From Neurospora tetrasperma FGSC 2508 (taxonomy: Eukaryota; Ascomycota; Sordariomycetes; Sordariales; Sordariaceae), in assembly GCF_000213175.1 (NCBI RefSeq), contig NW_009799103.1, forward strand, positions 1,115,161 to 1,179,160: a stretch of DNA of 64,000 nucleotides. The letters run 5' to 3'. Under the pieces are notes generated by a model. It saw only the letters and a program-made list of their open reading frames with translations. It was not told the DNA's origin and did no database searches. The first letter of the stretch is position 1. Every line of letters starts with the position of its first letter. The position numbers and the translations under genes were made by a program. Below, one piece after another: positions 33,671 to 45,645 of this stretch.

Positions 33671-36600
33671 ATCTTTCTGTTCAGGGGTGGCCTTCCTTCT
33701 CCATGGGGTCCCCAGATTGTGGCCATCCTCCTTGGGGCCTTGGGTCCCATCCATGCAGCGCCATGCACGAGAGATGCAGAATAACGCCGAGCGAGAGAGC
33801 TTGGCCTGCACTAGATCTTGGCCTCGAACAGTCTGGTCTGCTCCCTCTCGAGATGTCGCTGAAATTTTGAATCATTACCCCCCTTGTCAGCCGTATCCGT
33901 ATTGTAAAGTCATGTGAAGGAACGCATCCGTACAGCGCTTCTGAACCCCGTTTCGGTGCGTTACATTCCTGACGCAAAATTACCTGAGACACAACCACTG
34001 AAACCCCCCCCCCCCCCCCAAACTTTTGTTACGGTAACAGCGAGCGTCTTGAATCGCATCAATGCTCAACTCTTCTTCCTCCCGGTATGGAATGTCTTGG
34101 GTCTCGGTCCAGTCCCGAATTACAAGCATTGTTTGCTCCCGGTCGTCAATCTTTCATTGTTTCATTCTTTTCGATGCGTGTCTTGCTCTTTCGCTCTTCT
34201 TCAACGGGATGCATGGGGCAACTTCTTGACGGCATCATCATCATCATCAATCATAGAGGTATGGATACAAGCCGGACCGCCCGCCGGGAATGGAAGAGAC
34301 CTCCTCCAGATCACCCGCATTCCACACCGTTTGCGTTTCCGCCTCGGTCAACTGTTCGCGCTCAAAACTAAGCCGAGGTCCAGTCCCACCGCCATGCAAC
34401 CAGAGTCCCAACCACTACCAGCCCGACATCACCACCAAGACGTCAAAGCTGCATTTCCCTGGGAGAAACGTTCGCTTGGCACTCTCGTTCCGTAGCTCCC
34501 GCGTGATTGATGTTATCACAGCGACTTCTCTACATATTCCCAACTTGGCGATTGACCGAGTGGACGCCCATCCAGCTCGCGCGTGGGTGTGATTACAATT
34601 CCCCTATGCAAATGGGAATGATTTCTACGGTACGGTACGTATCTACGAAGCCCCTTTTCTGGGCCATGACACACGCTAAAGATTATTTCCGGGACGTTGG
34701 CGACACCCATTACTTGGCAAACCATGGTGATGGTGACGGTGATGATTTGCATCCGTTGATGAAAGTGTAGATGAAGGATGTGCTTCTAGAAGGAAGCGAG
34801 ACCGGGGCTCAACCCTTCAAGTTCCCTTTCTTCCGTTCTGCTCTCTTGCATGAGTGATGCATTTCACTATACTTGGCCGTCACACACAATGGACGAGGAG
34901 CATTCAACTTTGGCTTTAAATTCTCAATTCCAAGATCTCAGATACGAGGTGACATAAATCTCTGTTCTTCCTGTGCGTATAGTTGTATGTAATTGTCTGT
35001 GGCTTCTTTCAAGGATCGAAAGGAATGGAACAATTCCTGCGTGTAATTTTAAGACGACTTGTTGGCCGGCCTTGACGGCTGCCTGAACCAATCCGCCTAG
35101 AAGCATGGGCCAGCCGGGATGGGGGGTACAAAATTTCGCCTACTTCAACGAGCTGTGTAACAATCGTAACAAAGCTAGGTAAACTCGTTGTCCACAACCT
35201 TGTTCCTTGTACCAGACTTTTCTGCCACCCATAATCGCAATCACATCATTCAACGATCTTCGTTGCAGTAGCCGAAAGGTTTTTAGGTTTGGGTTCGTAG
35301 TGTTGTGGGTTGAATAGTCGCACGGACGTGTTCTTGCCCCTTTGCTGTCAAACCCTTGATGAGGATCAGAGAAACTGGAGACAATCCTGACGATGATAAC
35401 GATGCACCGTTGTCCAATACCCAGTTAGTATCAGTATCGAATCTTCAGCAGTGATGAAATCTGCAATGGGTTGAACACAAGGACCGAGTATAACCCAGAG
35501 TGACCCCGTCCAGCCTTGTCGTACCACCAGATTTCAGAATTAGGGTCCTGGGTTTCCTCGACACAACCACAACCACAACATGGATCAGTTTGAGGCTGAA
35601 GTTATGTATGTGATCATGGTGGCACGCAGCACGATACCCTTTTCATTTCTAGCCCTGCCTACCATGCTCCCACGGCTTCTTCCTAGTACCAGAGTACGTA
35701 GAGGTATCGAATGATGCCCAGAACTGACATCGTGGTCGCCAAGGAGCCCAAACGAGTCAGCCATCTCTCACTGCTTACCAGTTACAAGTGAAGCCAAGCT
35801 CAATGTCGTCCTCCCACAAGGAGCCCCCCAAGAATCCAGACAAGGACATATCCCAAAGGTTCAAGTTGTCAACGTCCCGCCTGCTTGGTAAGAATATACG
35901 AATGACCACCCTTCGGCAGTATTTGCACATTAGTACCGGCGCTTTTGTGGGCGCACTACATACATCATCCAGAAGCTACTGTACTCGGACTAATCCGGGT
36001 AAAGCGTTATTGAATGCTTGGGTTCGGGGTATCACCAACACTGACTCGCATACCGCATACCATACATACGCCATGTCGCGTACGCATACGGTACTCGGGG
36101 TTACTTGACCCGGTGCCTTTCTGGATGGGAGCTTCAGGTTTGTTTTGGGCATCATCGGCACCGTTACTTGCCGTCGCTTGGTGCGTAGGGCCGGGTCTCC
36201 GCTCTCCATCTGTCCCGACGCTTTGGCGACAGCGACACGACGGCGACGCTATTATCACTTATCAGTTGTCGCCATTCGCTCCCAACAAGCCTTCCCTTGA
36301 ACCACACAGATCACAGTGCATCACGACCGAGTCGCGCCGAGCCGCTGCTCTATATGACCGTGTTATATGAGCAACGTCACTCAGCAATGGTAACAATCGT
36401 CGTAACATTCTGTCCCTTACACGACGTCCCATGTCACAACACCACTTACTTAGCCAGACACCCTCCCTCCATCTGTTCGTCCCAAAGAAATCCAGAACGC
36501 TTGCTGACCCCAACATTGCTGTGGAGTCAGGCACCGGGCGGCGCGCGCAACCTCCACTAGGACAAGCATGGCAACGTGGTCCGGGGCGACAGGGGCCCAA

Positions 36601-36930
36601 ACCACCCCAAGTGCAGGGCAGGGCCGCTTGTAAACGGTCCTTTTGTGGAGTCTTTCGCATCTAGATTGACTCCAAAGTTCCAATATTCTCCATTGTTCTC
36701 CAGTCTCTCCAGTCCATTCCCCCCAATCCCCTCACTTTGCCCCGACCTTGCGATCTTGTTTTCCCCAGATTAACCCCATGATTGTGTGGTTTTTTTTTTT
36801 CTTCCCCATGGGACGGGTGGATTGACGCGTGCGATTGAGGAGAAAAACGAACGAGCAACAAATCTGGGGAAATCTCCGCCCAATACCACCATATGATATC
36901 GTCTGGGTTTGGGTCGTCGTCTTGATACCA

Positions 36931-36956
36931 TTTTTTTTTTTTTTTTTTTTTTTTTT
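36931..36956. repeat. T26 homopolymer
   Basis: An uninterrupted run of 26 T, which could be a slippage site or mark the end of an old insertion. No element could be delimited around it. Confidence 0.9.
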
Positions 36957-38305
36957 GGAATGGCATGTGACTTTGACTCTAGCGTACACTGCAAGTTTGA
37001 AAGTCTCGACAAAAGTTGCAAGACCGGCGGGAAGGGGACCGAAGCGGCGACAGTGGGGTATCCCATTCACCCTTGTTCCTTCCTTCAGCACAACAACACA
37101 ACTTCGCCAGCGCTTGGCATCGGGCTTTGCCTGCCAGGCCAAGGAGCTAAAAAGTTGTGTTCATGACATGAGTGGCTGTCCGCCGTTACCACAGTCCAGT
37201 ACTCTAGGAGATTACCTCTACGGGCATACTCCCTAGTAAAGCCATTGAGCCACCACCGTCAGTTCCCGGCTACCATTCAGTAGAGGTAGTGTACCATTCT
37301 GTTGCCCCCTTGGCTCAGAGTTCGCTACCTAGCTCGCCGAGCCCTTCTGGAAAAAGCCCTTTTTATCCGGAATTGCTTGGTGGATAGAGGTATGGAAATT
37401 CTCTGTTCTATCATGCTGCCCTTTGTGGCGCTGGGATTTCCTAGGTATCACTGACCACAATGGCAAAACCTGCTGGTAGACATGCCCTAGGTATACACTT
37501 CCAGTGCACGAATACCCTCGCTCTTTGGAAACCAGAGGAAGGGGGGCTGGGCATTTCTTACACCGCAACATGATGCCCCGTCATCATTCGATTTCTTACC
37601 TACGGTGTACGCGACAGATCGAGGACTGCTCCGACAGTAGGAACAGTTCGACGTATCCGGCCGCCAGCCAGCCTGGACGGTAACCCGCATCATGTGCCCC
37701 TGGATAGCAAATGTGTGGTCTCATGTGACAAATGTTTCTTTCTTTGTTGATTTTTTTTCGGCAGCCCACTTTGAAAGGGCTGGAAGCGCCCTTTGTTGCA
37801 TCTGTCGCCTGACTCTCTCAGGATGTGCGATGATGTGTGAAAGAAACTTCCCATTGTTTGGTAGCCTGACAGGCTGAGGCAGCCCTGACTGTTTACCAGT
37901 CACAAGTCTGCTGCCTGGCTACACTCGACCACAGCTGTAAAATTTCTGCGATTCCACGCTTAGTAAGGCCTGGATCTCCGAGTGGCACCAGCGCTCTTTG
38001 TTTCGGATCGCAGCTCGTAGTTTGCTGAATCTCCAGATCAATTTTCAGGACCGGATATGTTCTACACGAAGTCCCTCCTGTCAGCCTTGTTCATCCACGA
38101 GGAATTCAAGCTTGTCCGGCTACCTGTGGAAGGATAGACGGACTGTTGAAACGTTTGACGCTGTGGACGGGTGGACTGGGATGGACACATAGAAAATTAG
38201 AGTGGTATCCGTTCCTGTGTTACTACGGCGTGGCAGTGACCGAGGTAAAGGTAGCCAATCCCTTTCTGTCGACGTGCTTCTTCCGGCCCCACCACCCGCT
38301 TGGTG

Positions 38306-38461
38306 GCCTCTGCCCCCCCCCCCCCCCCCCTTTGCATCCTTTTTATTTCCATGTGGGGGCGTGTGTGGCCCCTATTGGGTACCCCGGTGCAAAAGAATGG
38401 AAGGCCACCGCCCGATGTTTTCCCTATTCCGGCTTCTTTTCCGGCGTTCTGGGGGGGGGGG
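38306..38461 (+). repeat. Left copy of a direct repeat bordering the assembly gap
   Basis: This copy (C-run, then TTTGCATCCTTTTTATTTCC, ATGTTTTCCCTATTC, TTCTGGGGGG) repeats at 39191-39353 on the other side of the Ns. Differences concentrate in homopolymers and doubled bases, the pattern of low-quality read ends. Confidence 0.75.
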
Positions 38462-39180
38462 NNNNNNNNNNNNNNNNNNNNNNNNNNNNNNNNNNNNNNN
38501 NNNNNNNNNNNNNNNNNNNNNNNNNNNNNNNNNNNNNNNNNNNNNNNNNNNNNNNNNNNNNNNNNNNNNNNNNNNNNNNNNNNNNNNNNNNNNNNNNNNN
38601 NNNNNNNNNNNNNNNNNNNNNNNNNNNNNNNNNNNNNNNNNNNNNNNNNNNNNNNNNNNNNNNNNNNNNNNNNNNNNNNNNNNNNNNNNNNNNNNNNNNN
38701 NNNNNNNNNNNNNNNNNNNNNNNNNNNNNNNNNNNNNNNNNNNNNNNNNNNNNNNNNNNNNNNNNNNNNNNNNNNNNNNNNNNNNNNNNNNNNNNNNNNN
38801 NNNNNNNNNNNNNNNNNNNNNNNNNNNNNNNNNNNNNNNNNNNNNNNNNNNNNNNNNNNNNNNNNNNNNNNNNNNNNNNNNNNNNNNNNNNNNNNNNNNN
38901 NNNNNNNNNNNNNNNNNNNNNNNNNNNNNNNNNNNNNNNNNNNNNNNNNNNNNNNNNNNNNNNNNNNNNNNNNNNNNNNNNNNNNNNNNNNNNNNNNNNN
39001 NNNNNNNNNNNNNNNNNNNNNNNNNNNNNNNNNNNNNNNNNNNNNNNNNNNNNNNNNNNNNNNNNNNNNNNNNNNNNNNNNNNNNNNNNNNNNNNNNNNN
39101 NNNNNNNNNNNNNNNNNNNNNNNNNNNNNNNNNNNNNNNNNNNNNNNNNNNNNNNNNNNNNNNNNNNNNNNNNNNNNNNN
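38462..39180. other. Assembly gap (719 Ns)
   Basis: Unsequenced. Because the same 150-160 bases stand on both sides, the two contig ends may in truth overlap and the gap may be artificial. Frames that run through the Ns are meaningless. Confidence 0.95.
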
Positions 39181-39190
39181 CCCCCCCCGC

Positions 39191-39353
39191 TGGGGGCCTT
39201 TCCCCCCCCCCCCCCCCCCCTTTTGCATCCTTTTTATTTCCATGTTGTGGTCGTGTGTGCCACTATTGGGTACGCGGTGCAGAGGACTGGAGGTCGACGG
39301 CCGGATGTTTTCCCTATTCTGTCTTCTTTTCGGGCCGTTCTGGGGGGGGGGGT
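39191..39353 (+). repeat. Right copy of the direct repeat bordering the gap
   Basis: This is the second copy of the sequence at 38306-38461. It looks cleaner (for example CCATGTTGTGGTCGTGTGTG against CCATGTGGGGGCGTGTGTGG on the left). Confidence 0.75.
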
Positions 39354-42300
39354 TCTGACCAACAGAATCGGCCACTCTGCCGTACCGTGCCGCTTTAGCA
39401 AGGAGGCGTTGTCATTCGCGATCCGGGAGCGAATTTGCATATTGCGAAGGATGATTCGTTCACAAGCCGAAAGGTTGGAGAAGCAGATATCAGTTCTGGA
39501 TAGTGCCAGCTAAGGGCAACCTCTGTCTAGCCATGGCAACGCTTTTGGTCTTGTCATCTTGTAACGGTGAGTTTCTGCTTTCTTCAACCCCTTTGCTTCC
39601 TAACAACTCCATAGTCGTGTGAGTGCTGTCCAATTATGTACCTGAGGAGCATGCAGATGCTAACTGTGTCTAGAATTGGCGACGAAACAGATGCCGTGAC
39701 CATCAAGATTGCTCCTTGCTCCAGTTGAGCCAGTTAGCCGGTCTTTCCATCGTGATGACGGCTTGGCTATCCAAAACTCAACCCAACGTACAACGAGATC
39801 TAGTGTACTCTGGAACGGCGACATACCAGGTTGGGCTTATATCGACATTGTCCATCATCAGATTTCGAGTCGCTTTCGGTATTTGGCTCGCTCGAAAAAA
39901 AAAAAAAGATCGACCTTGGCGCTGTCAGGTGAAGCGCCGAGGCGCCTCGTTCGAGAAAGACAGGAAATGCCATTCCGATTCTCGACCTGTCGATTCTACG
40001 CAGAATTTGCCAGTTTCCGCATGCCGTCTACCCCGCTTGATGACTCCAATAAGAAGCAAACCTTTTCTAACCCCAGACGCCACAAGTTTCGGGTGGCGTT
40101 GGCAGCTTGTTAGGCGAAGGGGACAGTGGCGGCAAGCAGTCAGGTGAGGGGACAGATCGAGTTGAAGTTGGCCTTTGTTAAGGTTGATCAGACTGTCGAT
40201 ATTCCTGATGGCTGGTGATCGAGCATCGAAAACCCCAATTGATGGCTACGGCTGCGGTGGCCGTATCGGCCGACGCGAGAAAACAACAAGAACAAAGGTG
40301 GCAAGGAAATTGAGTGCGAGAAAAAGGGTAAGTGATTACAAAGTCCCATCTTCCCGGCTCACCAACGGTTTCGGGAACCCGAAGCGAGAGAACGAACAGG
40401 GCGAGTGCCTTAAACTGACCGTCCGGTCCGCTTGACACTTGCTCGTGGCCCGTAGCGCCCTGAAGCTTCGCCGCAAACGGTCGGGGCTCTGAGTAGCCGC
40501 TGCCCGCGTTCCGGTGTGTCGCACATCGCCCTCGACGTTGTGCAAACCGAGAGCTGTGCTATTTGAGGCATCGGACAGTTGCGCTGTGCTGGCCACCACC
40601 ACAGGTCTATGCACGCTTTATGCTTCATGCCTCTCCGTTCCATCACACTGTACTTTCTGTGCTCAAGAATCCACCCCACCCGGACTGCTTCCATCATCAC
40701 GATTTGATGTCGTCGAGGTAACCGAAATTCTGAAGACAGCGAGCGCTGCGCATAGACAGTAATTAGCTGCTACCGGTAACACACTCTTACACGTACATAC
40801 AAAGTGCTCATCACTTCCCTATCCGGACTAGCTCTACCCCATACCCCGGTATTTATCAGCATTCAGCGTAACAATCGTATTCAGGCTAAAGTCGATACGC
40901 AGTTACGCATCCGTTACAATGTTACATACGCAGGGCTTTCCAGTGCCTTCGTCATTTCCATCCTGTTGATGGAAATATTCACATTCCATTCTTCATATGT
41001 CAAGACATTCCTTGGAAAGAGTTCTGGTGTCTCAACAGCATTTTTTCCAGACGTCGTCCCGTTTCCGTCAAAAAGAAACAAATAGCAACACCCGACGGGA
41101 ACACGTACGCAATCCCTTCTATTAGATCCCGTGGAAACGTGGTTCTCCCTTCTCGCGTGTTTCAGTTCCGAGTTGTTTGTCATTTTCTCTACGCAGGACT
41201 CTGTAACAATCACATCGTTCGCGACAAGTGAAAAAGAAGATGAAACACCGTATCCCTCTATGAAGTGCAATCTATAGCAAACTTTCACCCAAAAACAGAA
41301 GAAGAAACCGACGACATATAATAAAAAGACTCGACGGATACAACCTTGAACCTCCCATGATGCAACCCTCCCGAATGTACGTGTCAGTGCCCGTCTCGCC
41401 CTGTCAAATTACCTTACCTAGCAACTGCAACCAACCATACCTAGCCTCCCGTCGCTAGCCTGCATCAGACTGGGCACTCATGAAGAAAGAAAGTGGAATG
41501 TAGCGTTGGTTACTTCCGAGGGGAACCACCTTCGCTGATGTTGTATCGTGTACGTGCCGTAGATGGTGGTGATGTAGAGATCCCCCCTTTTGCTACTATA
41601 TCCGCCTCATGGCTTAAGCCGGCAACGAGAAAGGGCTGTCACCGCCACTAGAGCTACTGATCCTGTTTATATATATTTCCGCGACTCCTTCACCAAAGGG
41701 GGATCGGTTATTGACCTTGTCATATGCTGTGGCACAGGATTCTTTTTGTTGGTCAAGAACATGTCATGTTTAATTCAAAGTACACTTCTCCGTCCCGTCT
41801 ATACATGCAGTCAATGGAAACGGTTTTATGTATGATCTGATGAGGCGTCTAACCGACTGACAACGATTTCATGCCCTTCAATGACAAGGGAAGGGGGATA
41901 TACATACCTAGTAAGGTACGTAAGGGAACAAAAGGGCCACGGCAACGGGAGCGGAAGCGGGAACGGCAGGGAAAACACAGAAGCAAAGCATATACAGAGC
42001 GACCATCCATGCCACGAAGTGATTCCATAGTTTTGTAGAAGAGAATGGAAGTTGAAGCACTCTCCTCTAAAGTGCCCGCTGCCCTGTCGAGATAACGGTT
42101 TCGAAAACACAGCGGAAAAAAGGAACAAAAGCCCGCATAACTCACTGCGACCTTTATAGCGGGATGCAACGTCAACTCACCCGTCCCTGGCTGTGACGGG
42201 GCCGAGTAGAAGTTAGTTGAGCGATCATATGTACAAACAGGGATATCTGCACATTCACGCATGCTGATTCTGGCTTTGATCAGGACTTGGGGAAAAAGTA

Positions 42301-42960
42301 AATGCTGACCATTGTCATGTAATTCACAAAACCATTCAATTCTCGCCTGAGCCCTTGCGGAAAAAAACACAGGCTGTACTGCAAAGAGAAGGTGATTAGT
42401 TCGTCCACATGCCTTTGATCGTCATTAAATCTGCAGTAGTGTAGGGTATCATCCATCATGGGATTATGCGATCTGTGATGCGGCTGTAATGTCAGTGTTG
42501 GATGATTTGATGAAGAGATGGCTGATGGTCCTAATGCCTCGCTCAAGTTGATATCGACCTGGCAAGCTGCCCCTCGGTAGAGGGAGGAAAAAGGCAACTC
42601 TTAACAGTAGTTGAACGCCCACAATGATCAAAACAGTTGCAAGACAAGAACCATTTGTGGTCCAATGCAATTTCTTTCATTTGTGTCTTCCGTAGGTTTA
42701 CTCGAAGATAAGCTGTTATAATTATACACATTTTTAGCCGTAGTGAAAATGACTGCCAAGAAAAACCTCTCCTAATCGTTCATTGCCGTAATATCATGAC
42801 CAAAACGTCCTTCTCCAGCCTAGAAAGCCGACTCAAGTTGTTCCTTAACCTGAACGCTCCAATACCCACAATAAGTCCATCATGCATTGACTCAAGGCGT
42901 CTCCGACACCCTACACCATCGTCTACCACGTACTCAACCTTCATCTTCAATGATCGCCGC
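39354..42960. other. Intergenic region downstream of nop-1
   Basis: 3.6 kb with no supported gene. It lies 3' of the opsin gene and should contain its 3' UTR. Frames at 40914-41288 and 41849-42370 lack motifs or coding character. Confidence 0.4.
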
Positions 42961-44010
42961 TTAGTCCTCCTCGCCGATGCGGATTCTCCCCTCAGTAGCA
43001 AGGCCATGAGACCAGTAGCCAGCGAGGTCAATATTGGTCTCGGGCATAGCCCGATGGCTCAGCAACAACCAGAAACCAAAGACGGGCTTGGCGAGCAAGT
43101 CGAGAACGGTGTAAATCAAAATCTCGGTGTCGACATTCGTTCTGCGAGCACCACCGGCGATTCCCCAAATACTATGAAAGGAGGTCTTGTTAGCAACAAC
43201 CAGGAGGCGCACGATTACGAATGAAGCACTTACATGGGATACGCAGTCCACAACAACAGCGCAAACAGAGCCAAACCGGTGAATAGCCTCGAGACACCAC
43301 GTCCCTTGGCTGTAACAGTCCTGCTGCCATGAAGCGCCACATGCCAAATGACGAAGAGGTACGAGAAACATCCAATGGTGTACCATCCCCACTTCTGCGC
43401 CGTATTCCCTCCCTCTCCCAGCGCCGCGAAAAGGCCGCACAGCACCATAATCACGTCCGCCACAATCGCCATCAGCGTGTGAGCGCCATCAACGCCGGCC
43501 AGCAGGCACAGCTCCAGCAGTAACAGCGGCGTGGTCAAGGCCCAGTCAACGTAGCGGCCCCAGAACACCTGGCGACACACCTGGTGTGAGGTGTCGGGCA
43601 CGTGCTTATGGTGGTCCCAGGCGGTGCTGCAGTTGAAGGTGGTGGCGTGGCCCGTGGCCATGGCGAAGTACGAGAGCGAGGCAACGACTGTGATGAGCGT
43701 TGTGATGACGTGGAACAGACGCTTCGAGGTCGGCACGTTCCACGACAGAAGGGCAAAAATACCCGACGAGAGTACCATGAGGGCGAAGGTCACCCATAGA
43801 GTGCGGTGGCCTGTTTCGCCAAGGGTTTGATACTCTGTTGGGGTAGCTGGTTCATGTATTGTTAGTATGGGAATCCAGTCTGACGGGAGAAAATTGACAG
43901 ATGGGAACGGGAGACGTACGGATCACGGTCGGGACTGGTCCCGGCACATGGCTAGATGTGGTGGATGTGGTGGGCCGAAGCATGTCGGCGACTTGCTCTG
44001 GATGGATCAT
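42961..44010 (-). CDS. nop-1: Opsin-1, microbial-type rhodopsin NOP-1
   Basis: Exons 44010-43920, 43846-43234 and 43171-42961 (introns 73 and 62 nt) give exactly 304 residues, the known NOP-1 length, and the sequence agrees with N. crassa NOP-1 almost throughout. It has seven helices. In helix C the motif RYVDWALTTPLLLLELCLLAG carries Asp131 (bacteriorhodopsin Asp85, the primary proton acceptor) and Glu142 in place of Asp96. In helix G LDLLAKPVFGFW carries the retinal lysine (residue 263 in this model). The protein therefore keeps the residues needed for retinal binding and a photocycle, unlike the lysine-less opsin-related heat-shock proteins. Known NOP-1 binds all-trans retinal and has a slow green-light photocycle; effects on conidiation-related gene expression have been reported. 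It sits in a cell membrane. Confidence 0.97.
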
Positions 44011-44951
44011 GTTGCTTTGAAAGTACCGAGTTCAACTACCCAAGAAGCCGGTTGGTGATATGTTGATGAAAGGGAGAACAGCGAGAGAATCGCCCGGATC
44101 GCTCAACAGCAGAGGGCACACACTTTATTCCTTCCCATGGGCAGCATGATGGCACTGCTGTTGCTGCACGGGAAGGAGGACAATGCGGAGATGCAGACAA
44201 GTCAGCTGGTAGACATCCGTAACGGCGACGTCATCCAAATTCTGTGTGTCACCCGAGATGAAGTCCGACCCGATGTGGCGGAAGTGCAGATGGTTGCTAG
44301 GTGGTCGAGGTGGTGCCTTCAAGACGGTCGATCAAATGTGTTTCGTTGTGTTTCTTGGACTCGGACTGCAAAGGATGCTGGGAAGCTGCCTGTTGTGCCT
44401 GGTGGTGACGGTGCGGGGAACGAGTTAAACAGCACACACCATGATCTGCATTGCATCCGTCCCGAGCGTACGCGTCCAGAGATCTCCCCATTCGTTGCCT
44501 GGCAGGAACAAGATGGGATCTACACTATGTGGTCATGTCGTCATTCCAGATGCCCTTCTGACTTTGCTCCCGCTTTACTACCCATGTTTTGATGAGCGGA
44601 GGCAGGCTTCAACCGGTCCTGTCCTGTCTGCCATTGTACCTAGAGGTAGCCATGGCAAATGTGGAATTATCGATGGGGAAAAAGTCGAGAGAAATCGCGA
44701 ATGGAGAGAACAGAACTTGACAGATGTGAGACTAGCGTAGATAAGTGCAAACCGACGAATGTTTTGATGCACTCAGTTTGGGAATCGGATGGTTGGACAT
44801 GATGCTAGAGAGGATGGGGGGTTAGGGTTGAAGCCACATGACAAGCTCATGTCGATCCATACCAGGCATCCTGGTGATGCTTGATGGAAGGCCATGTTCT
44901 CATGGAAGCAGCAACAGCATGATGCTGAAATCGGTAATCATTCGAATGGGT
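44011..44951. promoter_or_regulatory. Upstream region of nop-1
   Basis: No gene is seen. The proximal 100 bp on the minus strand hold paired GAT elements (GATCCGGGCGATT, 44088-44100) that loosely resemble white-collar light-response elements; the match is not strict. Confidence 0.3.
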
Positions 44952-45111
44952 GTACACCTCTGCCGGCATTAAACTTATTAGCGCGATGATGAGCAAGTGG
45001 CAAGAACTCTAATTCTCGTACAAAAGATGGCTAGTTTGACCACATCTAAAACCCTGAATTCTGTAGGGTGGCGGGACCAAGCTAACAAGTTTAATGCCGG
45101 CAGAGGTGTAC
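44952..45111. mobile_element. 160-bp MITE-like element with 30-bp inverted repeats
   Basis: 44952-44981 and 45082-45111 are reverse complements over 30 bases with one mismatch. Their outer part is GTACACCTCTGCCGGCATTA. Taking the outer TA as duplicated target gives an element from CACCTCTGCC to GGCAGAGGTG flanked by TA, the Tc1/mariner (Stowaway-like) arrangement. The interior of about 100 bp is non-coding. Confidence 0.75.
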
Positions 45112-45237
45112 CGCTCCAGTCCATGCTAGAGATTCAGCCGGTCCTCGCAAATGAGACATCACGAAAAGATGTTCCTTACAACTGATACTGGTGTAGAACC
45201 CTATGCCCCTGACCATGGATGTTTTCTACTAGCCCGT

Positions 45238-45645
45238 CTACCTTAGGAGGTACTTATAAGCCTGATTAGCCAATAAGGTCTGTACAATCGCCGCTTTGGT
45301 GCCGGCCGCTATCGGGTGGGCAGTCGTGACCAACCCCTCCAAACCACCTCCAAACCCCAGAATGTGGGCGTACTCTGCCTCGTCCCCCCGGGCCCTTTTC
45401 AAGCGTGAATTACCCGAATGAAAAATCATCATCTTGTCTGGATCGCATTGTTCTATCTGAAATGCTTTCAACAAAAGATCTAAGCCGGGGCCGGCCTGGC
45501 TGAGACTGGGTCCTACACGAATCAATGGGCGAGCGCCGCAGCAGAGAGCTGTAAGAGCCCGGCCTGAAGCCCATAGCGGCGCGAACCACGGGGAGGACAC
45601 AACAAAGCCATCATCATTCACACCAACCATCAGAAATTGTCCCAA
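45238..45645 (-). CDS. Possible orphan ORF
   Basis: A frame of 136 codons, whose first ATG is a few codons in (MVGVNDDGFVV...), has balanced amino-acid composition (GARPLIRVGPSLSQAGPG, GDEAEYAHILGFGGGLEG, KAAIVQTLLANQAYKYLLR). I recognise no domain and no splice partner. It may be a chance frame in GC-richer DNA or a decayed gene. Confidence 0.2.
   Translation of the reverse strand: MGQFLMVGVNDDGFVVSSPWFAPLWASGRALTALCCGARPLIRVGPSLSQAGPGLDLLLKAFQIEQCDPDKMMIFHSGNSRLKRARGDEAEYAHILGFGGGLEGLVTTAHPIAAGTKAAIVQTLLANQAYKYLLR

Larger units (their letters stand above)
33045..38305. other. Gene-poor region upstream of the transporter
   Basis: About 5.3 kb without a supported gene. The proximal part should be the transporter promoter; it includes (CCCAT)5. 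Long C and T homopolymers are present (34003-34019 and 36931-36956). Many short frames exist but none has family motifs, consistent splice signals or coding-like composition over a useful length. Confidence 0.4.

Noticed and set aside
38146-39513. Long frames of 350-455 codons on both strands
   Set aside because: They exist only because they run through 719 Ns.
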